A stretch of 8,783 nt of DNA. Source: DATDDB01 sp041490205. GTDB taxonomy: Bacteria; Pseudomonadota; Gammaproteobacteria; Burkholderiales; Gallionellaceae. Shown here one piece after another: positions 1 to 5,891 of this stretch (position 1 is the first letter of the stretch; each line of letters opens with the position of its first letter). The notes under the pieces are model-generated. The model was given only the letters and a program-made list of their open reading frames with translations, was not told the origin of the DNA and ran no database searches. The stretch spans positions 1-8,783 of the forward strand of contig JBGPSQ010000117.1 in the NCBI GenBank assembly GCA_041490205.1, read 5' to 3'. The position numbers were made by a program, and so were the translations under genes.

Positions 1-136
1 CCACGATGTCCTGGACGCTCAATTCGCCATCGGCCAGCACGCACAGGATTTTCAGCCGCAGCGGATGAGCAATCGCCTTCATTGCCGTGGCCGCATGCAC
101 TATGTCAGTTTCGTTGTCGATCAGTCTATTTGCCAT
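1..136 (-). CDS. ArsR-family winged-helix transcriptional regulator, N-terminal part (cut by window edge)
   Basis: Only the first 45 codons are visible; the gene runs off the left edge. The visible protein contains AIAHPLRLKILCVLADGELS at residues 21-40, the typical first part of an ArsR/SmtB winged helix-turn-helix domain, followed by VQDIV, the start of the next helix. Proteins of this family bind operator DNA as dimers and release it on binding metal or, in other subgroups, after a redox or sulfur signal. The sensing residues lie outside the window, so the ligand cannot be told; one Cys (C32) is visible. I place the start at the ATG at 136 because GGGG on the minus strand (144-147) lies 7 nt upstream. 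An alternative ATG at 142 (adding MN) would put that site only 1 nt away. The gene is divergent from gpmI and its start abuts three 16-bp repeats that may be its operator (inference). Confidence 0.85.
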   Translation of the reverse strand, partial: MANRLIDNETDIVHAATAMKAIAHPLRLKILCVLADGELSVQDIV

Positions 137-141
137 GTTCA

Positions 142-189
142 TGCCCCGTAATTTTGGTGCCCCGTCAATTGCACTACCCGTCATTTTGC
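142..189. repeat. Three imperfect 16-bp tandem repeats in the arsR-gpmI intergenic region
   Basis: Three units of exactly 16 bp lie head to tail at 142-157, 158-173 and 174-189. Their shared core is CCCCGT (ACCCGT in the third), followed by an A/T-rich half such as AATTTTG. Units 1 and 2 agree at 11 of 16 positions, units 1 and 3 at 11, and units 2 and 3 at 9. The block lies directly before the arsR start, and the ribosome binding site of arsR is inside unit 1. A direct-repeat operator for the regulator or another factor is an inference from position. Confidence 0.6.
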
Positions 190-208
190 GATTAGAGCCA
201 CACCGCAA

Positions 209-237
209 TTTCAAGCGCCGCCCAAATCGTCTAAAAT
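209..237 (+). promoter_or_regulatory. Candidate sigma70-type promoter of gpmI
   Basis: A -10-like TAAAAT (232-237, 5 of 6 consensus matches) lies 17 bp after a weak -35-like TTTCAA (209-214, 3 of 6). Transcription would start near 244, leaving a leader of about 40 nt before the gpmI ATG. This is the best plus-strand candidate in the gap, but the -35 is poor. Confidence 0.4.
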
Positions 238-262
238 ACGGGTCTCGGCATGTTAGCGCCTG

Positions 263-291
263 ATTATATTTAATACAATTGTCATGATGAA
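263..291 (-). promoter_or_regulatory. Candidate minus-strand promoter of the arsR-type gene
   Basis: The minus strand reads a perfect TATAAT at 263-268 with TTCATC (3 of 6 matches to TTGACA) 17 bp upstream at 286-291, overlapping the gpmI start codons. The arsR transcript would begin near 256 and cross the three 16-bp repeats. The A/T richness of this stretch makes chance matches likely. Confidence 0.25.
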
Positions 292-1813
292 CCACCCCCC
301 TGTTTTATTGCTCATCCTCGATGGTTTCGGCTACCGCGAAGATCCAAGCTACAACGCCATCGCGCATGCCGCCAAGCCCAACTGGGACAAGCTGTGGGGC
401 GAATATCCGCACACGGTGATCGGCACCTCGGGATTGAAGGTGGGCCTGCCCGAGGGCCAGATGGGCAATTCCGAGGTTGGGCACCTCAACATCGGCGCCG
501 GGCGCGTGGTTTACCAGGAATTGACGCGCATCGACCTGGCCATTAAAGATGGCAGCTTTTACGCCAATCCTGCGCTGCAACAAGCAGTGCAGCAGGCAAA
601 GCAGAACGATAAGGCCCTGCACGTACTCGGCCTGCTCTCCCCCGGCGGGGTGCACAGCCATGAGTTGCACATCCAGGCCATGGTGGAGCTGGCCGTGCAG
701 GCGGGACTCAAAAAGATATATGTCCATGCTTTCCTCGACGGGCGCGATACGCCCCCGCGCTCGGCCGAGACTTCTTTGCGCGCCATGCAGGACAAGTTTG
801 CCCAGCTTGGCACAGGACGCATTGCTTCCGTGGTGGGCCGCTATTACGCCATGGACCGTGACAACCGCTGGGAGCGCGTGCAAGCCGCTTACGACCTGAT
901 CACGCTGGGGCAGGCGGAATACAGCGCCGCCTCCGCCGTGGAGGGGCTGCAAATGGCCTACGCGCGCGGCGAAAACGACGAGTTCGTCAAGGCCACGGTC
1001 ATCGGCACCCCGGTAACCATGCAGGACGGCGACGTAGCGGTGTTCATGAACTTCCGCGCAGACCGTGCGCGCCAAATCACCCGCGCCCTGACCGACCCGA
1101 ATTTCGACCGCTTTGCTCGCCGCCACTTTCCCAAACTGGCCAGCTTTGTCACCCTGAGCAGCTACGGCGAAGATTTTCACCTGACCATGGCCTATGGCCC
1201 TTCATCCATCCATAACGGCTTCGGGGAGTACATATCGAATCTCGGCATGCGCCAGTTGCGCATCGCCGAAACGGAGAAATACGCCCACGTCACATATTTT
1301 TTCAGCGGCGGGCGGGAACAGGAATACCCCGGAGAAGACCGCGTGCTGGTTCCCTCCCCCAAGGTGGCAACCTATGACCTGAAGCCGGAAATGAGCGCAT
1401 TTGAGGTGACGGACAAGCTTGAAGAAGCCATCCGCAGCCAGCAATACCAGGCCATCATCTGCAACTATGCCAACGGCGACATGGTGGGCCACAGCGGCAA
1501 CATGGCCGCCGCGACCCAGGCAGTGGAAGCGCTGGACAAATGCATCGGGCGCGTGGTCAAAGCCATGCTGGAAACCGGCGGCGAGGTGTTGATCACCGCC
1601 GACCACGGCAACGCTGAACAAATGATGGACACGGAAATGAACCAACCGCACACCGCTCACACGTTGAATGTTGTGCCCTTCCTGTATATCGGACGCAAGG
1701 CACGCATGGTCGAAGGCGGCAGCCTTCAAGATGTCGCGCCCACCTTGCTCGCCATGATGGGGCTTCCCCAGCCCCCGGAAATGACGGGCAAGCCGCTGAT
1801 AGCCTTCGAGTAG
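284..1813 (+). CDS. gpmI: 2,3-bisphosphoglycerate-independent phosphoglycerate mutase
   Basis: Interconverts 3-phosphoglycerate and 2-phosphoglycerate in cytosolic glycolysis/gluconeogenesis through a phosphoserine intermediate and two Mn2+ ions (EC 5.4.2.12). The 509-aa length is normal for the family. The N-terminal metal site is LILDGFG with D13, and the phosphorylated serine is S63 in GQMGNSEVGH. The inserted transferase domain shows GGVHSHELH (121-129), DGRDTPPR (152-159), GRYYAMDRD (185-193) and NFRADRAR (256-263); K332 lies in EKYAHVTYFFSGG. The C-terminal phosphatase domain carries NGDMVGH (397-403), TADHGNAE (438-445) and HTAHT (456-460). Two ATG codons are in tandem (284 and 287); starting at the second gives the usual D12/S62 numbering. 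No Shine-Dalgarno sequence precedes either. It is the first gene of a rightward cluster, 12 bp before envC, an order also known in Pseudomonas and, for gpmI-envC, in E. coli. Confidence 0.97.
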   Translation: MMNHPPVLLLILDGFGYREDPSYNAIAHAAKPNWDKLWGEYPHTVIGTSGLKVGLPEGQMGNSEVGHLNIGAGRVVYQELTRIDLAIKDGSFYANPALQQAVQQAKQNDKALHVLGLLSPGGVHSHELHIQAMVELAVQAGLKKIYVHAFLDGRDTPPRSAETSLRAMQDKFAQLGTGRIASVVGRYYAMDRDNRWERVQAAYDLITLGQAEYSAASAVEGLQMAYARGENDEFVKATVIGTPVTMQDGDVAVFMNFRADRARQITRALTDPNFDRFARRHFPKLASFVTLSSYGEDFHLTMAYGPSSIHNGFGEYISNLGMRQLRIAETEKYAHVTYFFSGGREQEYPGEDRVLVPSPKVATYDLKPEMSAFEVTDKLEEAIRSQQYQAIICNYANGDMVGHSGNMAAATQAVEALDKCIGRVVKAMLETGGEVLITADHGNAEQMMDTEMNQPHTAHTLNVVPFLYIGRKARMVEGGSLQDVAPTLLAMMGLPQPPEMTGKPLIAFE

Positions 1814-1825
1814 ATCGCCATTTCC

Positions 1826-2944
1826 GTGACCAGGGCCGGCCTCCTGATTTTGCTGTGTGCGGTCATGGCGCCCGGCGCAGCTTTTGCCGGCGAACAGGAA
1901 GACCTGGACAAATTGCGCAAGCGCATCAGCGCCATGCAGCAGGAGCTGGAAAAGTCCAGCGAGTCCAAATCCGAGGCGGCCGACGCGCTGCGCGAATCCG
2001 AGCGCGCCATCAGCGACAGCAACCGCAAGCTCTACGCGTTGTCCAACCAGCAACTGGAGGCATCGGGAGAACTGGCGCGGCTGCAGGAGAAATCTTCCCG
2101 CTTGAAGCAGGATATGCAGAGTTTGCAGGCAAAGCTGGCCACCTTGCTGTACCAGCAATATCTGGGGGGGCAGCAGGAATACCTGCAATTGCTGCTGGGC
2201 AACCAGGCCCCAGACCAGGCTGCGCGCGATTTACGGTACTATGATTATATCGCTCGGGCGCAGGCGGCCTGGCTCAATGCGTTGCGCGATGATCTCGTGA
2301 AATTGGACGCGCTTTCTGCCCAGGCTCGCCGGAAAAGCGATGAAGTAGGCGTCTTGCAACAGGATGCCGCCAGGCAAAAGACCACGCTGGAACAGGACCG
2401 GCATGCCCGCCAGCAGGTGCTGCTCAGGATTTCCTCGCGGGTCAGACAGCAAAACCGCGAAATCGGGCGTCTGCAGCGAAACGAGAACCGCCTGGCGCAA
2501 CTGGCCGAAAAACTGGCGCGGATGTTTGCCCAGTCCAACGGCAGTCCGTTCGAGACGCTCAAAGGCAGGCTGGCGCTGCCGGTAAAAGGCCGGATCAGCA
2601 ATAAATTCGGTGCCAGGCGCCCGGACGGCGCAACGATATGGAAAGGCTGGTTCCTGCGCGCGCCCAACGGGCAGGAGGTCAAGGCCGTGGCCTCCGGACA
2701 GGTGGTTTTCGCCGACTGGTTGCGCGGTTTCGGGAACTTATTGATCATAGACCATGGCAAAGGCTACATGAGCCTGTACGGTAACAACGAAACGCTATAC
2801 AAGCAGGTTGGCGACACCCTGCACGGCGGCGACATTATCGCGACAGCCGGCAATAGCGGCGGGAACGAAGATTCCGGTTTATACTTCGAACTCCGCCACG
2901 AGGGGAAACCCATGGATCCGGCAAAATGGATCGAAAAACGGTAA
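1826..2944 (+). CDS. envC: EnvC-like murein hydrolase activator (coiled coil plus degenerate LytM domain)
   Basis: Probably a periplasmic activator of N-acetylmuramyl-L-alanine amidases that split septal peptidoglycan during division. A signal peptide (residues 1-21, cleavage AFA|G) precedes a long Glu/Lys/Gln-rich coiled coil (about 24-235) and an M23/LytM domain (about 247-368). The LytM domain has the family frame (GRISNKFG, VKAVASGQVVFADWL, DHGKGYMSLYG, GLYFELRHEG) but lacks the zinc ligands of active endopeptidases: the first His position is K273 in IWKGW, the loop His is replaced in YGNNE, and the HxH is YFE (353-355). The same losses mark E. coli EnvC, which activates AmiA/AmiB rather than cutting itself. 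The start is a GTG chosen because the signal peptide begins there; it has no clear Shine-Dalgarno site and lies 12 bp after gpmI, so translational coupling is likely. A run of seven G lies inside the gene (2164-2170). Confidence 0.9.
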   Translation: MTRAGLLILLCAVMAPGAAFAGEQEDLDKLRKRISAMQQELEKSSESKSEAADALRESERAISDSNRKLYALSNQQLEASGELARLQEKSSRLKQDMQSLQAKLATLLYQQYLGGQQEYLQLLLGNQAPDQAARDLRYYDYIARAQAAWLNALRDDLVKLDALSAQARRKSDEVGVLQQDAARQKTTLEQDRHARQQVLLRISSRVRQQNREIGRLQRNENRLAQLAEKLARMFAQSNGSPFETLKGRLALPVKGRISNKFGARRPDGATIWKGWFLRAPNGQEVKAVASGQVVFADWLRGFGNLLIIDHGKGYMSLYGNNETLYKQVGDTLHGGDIIATAGNSGGNEDSGLYFELRHEGKPMDPAKWIEKR

Positions 2945-2951
2945 TTTATAC

Positions 2952-2956
2952 AGGGG
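2952..2956 (+). promoter_or_regulatory. Ribosome binding site of ctpA
   Basis: AGGGG lies 6 nt before the ATG at 2963 and supports that start. It sits in the 18-bp gap after envC. Confidence 0.7.
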
Positions 2957-2962
2957 CTTGAG

Positions 2963-4357
2963 ATGCGCAGTCGAATCGAAAAATTTGGGTTGATTGGCCT
3001 GGGATTGCTCGCAGGCGTGCTGCTCAGCCTGCAATTTCCCGCCATTGCCGACAAAGCGGGCGGCTCGCCGCTGCCGGTTGAGGAACTGCGTAATTTTGCC
3101 GAAGTGTTCGGCCGCATCAAGAGCGACTATGTCGAGCCCGTCAGCGACAAGCAATTGATCACCCTGGCCATCAACGGCATGCTGACCGGGCTGGATCCGC
3201 ATTCCGCCTATCTGGACGCAGAAGCTTACAAAGACCTGCAAGTCGGGACCCAGGGGGAATTCGGTGGATTGGGCATAGAAGTCAGCATGGAAGAGGGGCT
3301 GGTCAAGGTCATCTCGCCGATCGAGGATACCCCTGCCTTTCAGGCCGGCCTGAAAACCGGCGACCTGATCCTCAAGCTCGACGATACGCTGGTGAAGGGT
3401 ATGACCCTGAATGACGCGGTCAACCGCATGCGCGGCAAGCCGGGCAGCAAGATTGTCTTGACGGTATTGCGCAAAAACGAGCCCAAGCCGCTAATCTTCA
3501 CCCTGGTGCGCGCCGTAATCAAGGTCAAGAGCGTCAAAGCCAAGATGGCCGAGCCTGGTTATGCATTCTTGCGCATCACCCAGTTCCAGGAACACACAGG
3601 GGAGAACCTGGCCGCCGCACTGAACGACCTTGCCAAGCAAGGCGAACTGAAAGGCGTCGTGCTCGACCTGCGCAATGACCCCGGCGGTCTGCTCACCGGC
3701 GCGGTCGGAGTTTCGGCGGCCTTCCTGCCCAAGGACGCCCTAGTGGTCTACACCGAGGGCCGCACCGAGGATGCCAGGATGCGACTGACGGCCAGCCCCA
3801 GCGATTACCTGCGCGGCGCGGGCAAATCCGATTACCTGCGTGACCTGCCGGCCATCATCAAGCGCGTGCCCATGGTAGTGCTGGTCAACGGCGGCTCCGC
3901 CTCCGCTTCGGAAATCGTCGCGGGTGCATTGCAGGACAACAAGCGCGCGGTGATCATGGGCACGCAGACCTTCGGCAAGGGATCGGTGCAGACCATCCTG
4001 CAACTGGGCGGCGGCACCACCGCGATCAAGCTGACGACGGCGCGCTATTACACGCCCAGCGGCCGCTCGATACAGGCCAAGGGAATTGTGCCTGACATCG
4101 TGGTGGAAGATCCGGCAAGCGCAGGGCAGGATAGCGCTTTCCGCCTGCGCGAGGCAGACCTGGAGCATCATCTGACCAATGACCGCCAGCCCGAAGACAA
4201 GCAGGGTGGCGACACCAAGGCCGCGGCCCAGCCCAAAGCGCAGCCCAAGCAACCGGCGGGCAAGCAGGAGCCCGTCGAATTCGGCGCCAAGAATGATTAT
4301 CAGTTGGGTCAGGCGCTCACCCTGCTCAAGGGCATGAACATCATGCAGGGCCGCTGA
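2963..4357 (+). CDS. ctpA: S41-family carboxyl-terminal processing protease
   Basis: A Ser/Lys-dyad protease that trims or degrades periplasmic proteins from the C-terminus. Residues 7-29 form a hydrophobic signal peptide or anchor, so it acts in the periplasm. A PDZ domain spans about 95-185, with GGLGIEV and SPIEDTPAFQAGLKTGDLI. The catalytic core includes LDLRNDPGGLL (235-244 region), GSASASE with the probable nucleophile S314, and GTQTFGKGSVQ with the probable general base K339. The 25-residue Ser-Lys spacing equals that of E. coli Prc (S430/K455). The tail (about 410-437) is a Gln/Pro/Lys/Ala-rich linker before a conserved-looking end. It lies 18 bp after envC and 6 bp before the next gene. 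In Pseudomonas the CtpA encoded beside gpmI-envC degrades cell-wall hydrolases, so a shared role with EnvC in controlling peptidoglycan cleavage is a reasonable inference. Confidence 0.95.
   Translation: MRSRIEKFGLIGLGLLAGVLLSLQFPAIADKAGGSPLPVEELRNFAEVFGRIKSDYVEPVSDKQLITLAINGMLTGLDPHSAYLDAEAYKDLQVGTQGEFGGLGIEVSMEEGLVKVISPIEDTPAFQAGLKTGDLILKLDDTLVKGMTLNDAVNRMRGKPGSKIVLTVLRKNEPKPLIFTLVRAVIKVKSVKAKMAEPGYAFLRITQFQEHTGENLAAALNDLAKQGELKGVVLDLRNDPGGLLTGAVGVSAAFLPKDALVVYTEGRTEDARMRLTASPSDYLRGAGKSDYLRDLPAIIKRVPMVVLVNGGSASASEIVAGALQDNKRAVIMGTQTFGKGSVQTILQLGGGTTAIKLTTARYYTPSGRSIQAKGIVPDIVVEDPASAGQDSAFRLREADLEHHLTNDRQPEDKQGGDTKAAAQPKAQPKQPAGKQEPVEFGAKNDYQLGQALTLLKGMNIMQGR
3802..3840 (+). repeat. 12-bp direct repeat inside ctpA
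   Basis: CGATTACCTGCG occurs at 3802-3813 and again at 3829-3840, 27 bp apart start to start, so the reading frame is kept. It encodes two SDYLR copies (residues 280-284 and 289-293) just before the catalytic serine region. Confidence 0.6.
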
Positions 4358-4363
4358 TTCCAT

Positions 4364-4771
4364 ATGACCTCCGCCCCGCCCGACACAGTGAAACAGCGCG
4401 ACCTGGTATTTGCCTCAGATCCGCCGGGGCAGGCCGACCGCGCCTACCAACTGCTGACGGGGCTGGAAGGTCTGCAGGTGGAACACGGCAGCCAGCCCAA
4501 CTGTCTGCGCATCACCTATAGCCTGCTGGATTACGCGCTGGAAAGCCTGGAGCAGGCGCTGGTCAAGGAGGGGTTCAGCTTCGACGATTCCGCCTTGGGG
4601 CATATCGGAAAAAAACTCACTTATTACCGGGAGGAGGTGGAATACCACAACCTCAACATTCCGGAACGCCACGCCAAGGATCGCAAAAGCGAAATTTTCG
4701 TCAAGGCCTACGAACATCACCTGCACGGCGACCATGACGACACCCCGCCCGAACTGCGCGAGTATAAGTAG
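4364..4771 (+). CDS. Uncharacterised 135-aa protein with ferredoxin-like/HMA-like pattern and His-rich tail
   Basis: I do not recognise a named family. Residues 12-76 fit a beta-alpha-beta-beta-alpha-beta order: strand RDLVFAS, helix QADRAYQLLTGL, strand GLQVEHG, strand CLRITYSL, helix ALESLEQALVKEG, strand FSFDDS. This is like the ferredoxin-like fold of heavy-metal-associated (HMA) domains, but the CxxC metal motif is absent; the only Cys is C47. The C-terminal part is charged and ends with a cluster of His and acidic residues (EHHLHGDHDD, 117-126) that could bind a metal. There is no signal peptide or membrane segment, so it is probably cytosolic. It lies 6 bp after ctpA and 6 bp before the MoeB/ThiF-like gene, which argues for a co-transcribed real gene. 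It does not end in Gly-Gly and so is not an obvious sulfur-carrier partner of the next gene. The fold call is inference from the pattern. Confidence 0.8.
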   Translation: MTSAPPDTVKQRDLVFASDPPGQADRAYQLLTGLEGLQVEHGSQPNCLRITYSLLDYALESLEQALVKEGFSFDDSALGHIGKKLTYYREEVEYHNLNIPERHAKDRKSEIFVKAYEHHLHGDHDDTPPELREYK

Positions 4772-4777
4772 CACATC

Positions 4778-5527
4778 ATGGATGACCGGCAACTGCTGCG
4801 CTATAGCCGGCATATCCTGCTGCCGGAAATCGGCATCGAAGGCCAGGACAAACTGCTGGCGTCCCATGCGCTGATCGTCGGCGCGGGCGGCCTGGGTTCG
4901 CCTGCCGCAATGTACCTGGCCGCAAGCGGCGTGGGCACCCTGACCGTTTGCGACGGGGACGTGGTTGACCTGACCAATTTGCAGCGCCAGTTGCTGCACC
5001 GCACCTCAACCGTCGGCCAGCCCAAGGCCCTTTCCGCCCGGCAGACTTTGGCCGACATCAACCCCGAAGTGAATGTCATCGCCCTGCCGCAACGTGCGGA
5101 CGCGGACCTTCTTTCCGGGCTTGCCGCACAAGCGGATGTCGTGCTGGATTGCAGCGACAATTTCCCCACCCGCTATGCGCTCAACCGCGCCTGCCTGCAC
5201 CTGAACAAGCCGCTGGTGTCAGGGGCGGCGACGCGATTCGACGGACAGGTCTGCGTATTCGATTTTCGCAACAGCGCGAGCCCTTGCTACAACTGCCTGT
5301 ACCCTGAACACCATGAGGCCGACGAGACCCGCTGCGCCGTGATGGGAGTCTTCGCACCCCTGGTCGGGGCAATAGGCGCATTGCAAGCCGCCGAGGCGCT
5401 TAAGTTGCTGCTCGGCGCCGGCACCACCCTCAGCGGCCGGTTGTTGATCATGGATACGCTCAACATGACGGTGCGCAGCGCCAAGCTCTCCAAGGATGCG
5501 TCTTGTCCGGTTTGCGGGGTTCCCTGA
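4778..5527 (+). CDS. moeB: MoeB/ThiF/HesA-family E1-like adenylyltransferase
   Basis: Activates the C-terminal Gly-Gly of a ubiquitin-like sulfur carrier (MoaD, ThiS or similar) by ATP-dependent adenylation, feeding molybdopterin, thiamine or other thiolation pathways in the cytosol. The 249-aa length fits MoeB/ThiF without a rhodanese domain. Visible marks are RYSRHILLPEIG (8-19), the nucleotide loop GAGGLGS (35-41), CDGDVVDLTNLQRQ (58-71) with acidic residues and R70, K83, and DCSDNFPTR (124-132). Two CxxC pairs (C170/C173 and C243/C246) form the structural zinc site. C186 in ETRCAVMGVFAP lies where ThiF has its sulfur-linked cysteine. No carrier-protein gene is in the window, so MoeB, ThiF and HesA cannot be told apart; the symbol is a family label. 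It starts 6 bp after the 135-aa gene and is probably the last gene of the gpmI cluster. Confidence 0.93.
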   Translation: MDDRQLLRYSRHILLPEIGIEGQDKLLASHALIVGAGGLGSPAAMYLAASGVGTLTVCDGDVVDLTNLQRQLLHRTSTVGQPKALSARQTLADINPEVNVIALPQRADADLLSGLAAQADVVLDCSDNFPTRYALNRACLHLNKPLVSGAATRFDGQVCVFDFRNSASPCYNCLYPEHHEADETRCAVMGVFAPLVGAIGALQAAEALKLLLGAGTTLSGRLLIMDTLNMTVRSAKLSKDASCPVCGVP

Positions 5528-5553
5528 TTTTTGGCTTTCGCCCCCCAATTTCC

Positions 5554-5576
5554 CCGCACAATGCGGTATTATTTGC
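5554..5576 (+). terminator. Weak hairpin after moeB, possible terminator
   Basis: CCGCA (5554-5558) and TGCGG (5562-5566) can pair around a 3-nt loop, followed by the A/T-rich TATTATTTG. The 5-bp stem and broken T tract make this a poor intrinsic terminator. It is the only candidate in the 101-bp gap between moeB and the next gene; no convincing promoter was seen there. Confidence 0.25.
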
Positions 5577-5615
5577 ACTGTGGGCAATAGAAGCGCCCGA
5601 CTCGATGCTGATATG

Positions 5616-5621
5616 AAAGGA
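5616..5621 (+). promoter_or_regulatory. Strong ribosome binding site of the 59-aa membrane protein
   Basis: AAAGGA lies 7 nt before the ATG at 5629. It is the clearest Shine-Dalgarno sequence in the window and is the main reason to accept the short gene behind it. Confidence 0.75.
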
Positions 5622-5628
5622 AACTGCA

Positions 5629-5808
5629 ATGCGCTCCAAAATTAACACGCTGATAATGGCCATTATTGCTGCAGTGGTATTGTGGCTGATAGGCGGTTTC
5701 GTGTTCGGCAAGGCTGTAGGGATGGTTTGCGTGCTGATTGGCATCACTATCGTGGGGCTGGCCGCCGGCAACATCATGAATTCCCCTGCACCGGACGACC
5801 AACACTGA
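5629..5808 (+). CDS. Small two-helix membrane protein, 59 aa, function unknown
   Basis: The frame from the ATG at 5629 to the TGA at 5806-5808 encodes 59 residues. There are two hydrophobic segments, about residues 8-27 (LIMAIIAAVVLWLIGGFVFG) and 29-48 (starting AVGMVCVLIG), joined by a short turn with K28. The N-terminus is positively charged (R2, K4) and the hydrophilic tail NSPAPDDQH is acidic, consistent with an inner-membrane helical hairpin with both ends in the cytosol. I do not recognise a family. A near-ideal ribosome binding site and a hydrophobic pattern unlike the neighbouring frames support a real gene. It is 101 bp after moeB and 83 bp before the kinase gene on the same strand, so it may be transcribed with the kinase and could be a membrane partner of it, but nothing in the sequence proves this. 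Confidence 0.75.
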   Translation: MRSKINTLIMAIIAAVVLWLIGGFVFGKAVGMVCVLIGITIVGLAAGNIMNSPAPDDQH

Positions 5809-5891
5809 TCCTGCTGCCATCCGCTCCGGCGCGCGGCGCAATCTGCCGCCGCCAGCCATAACGCAGCCAAACTCCCGGCTCCAGGCCGACC

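Noticed and set aside
305..1180. Long open frame (291 codons) on the minus strand inside gpmI
   Set aside because: It lies wholly antisense to the strongly supported gpmI and its translation has no recognisable domain; GC-rich codon use opens such frames by chance.
1202..2188. Minus-strand open frame of 328 codons across the gpmI-envC junction
   Set aside because: Antisense to two well-supported genes, no recognisable motif, His/Gln/Leu-rich composition typical of reverse-frame translation.
3802..3840. SDYLR duplication in ctpA as a recent functional expansion
   Set aside because: The DNA repeat is real and listed, but related CtpA proteins appear to have similar Tyr-Leu-Arg residues in this region, so a recent duplication is not supported.
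5833..5849. Hairpin GCGGC/GCCGC before the kinase gene as a terminator or regulatory RNA
   Set aside because: Only a 5-bp stem with a 7-nt loop and no following T tract, in GC-rich sequence where such stems are common.
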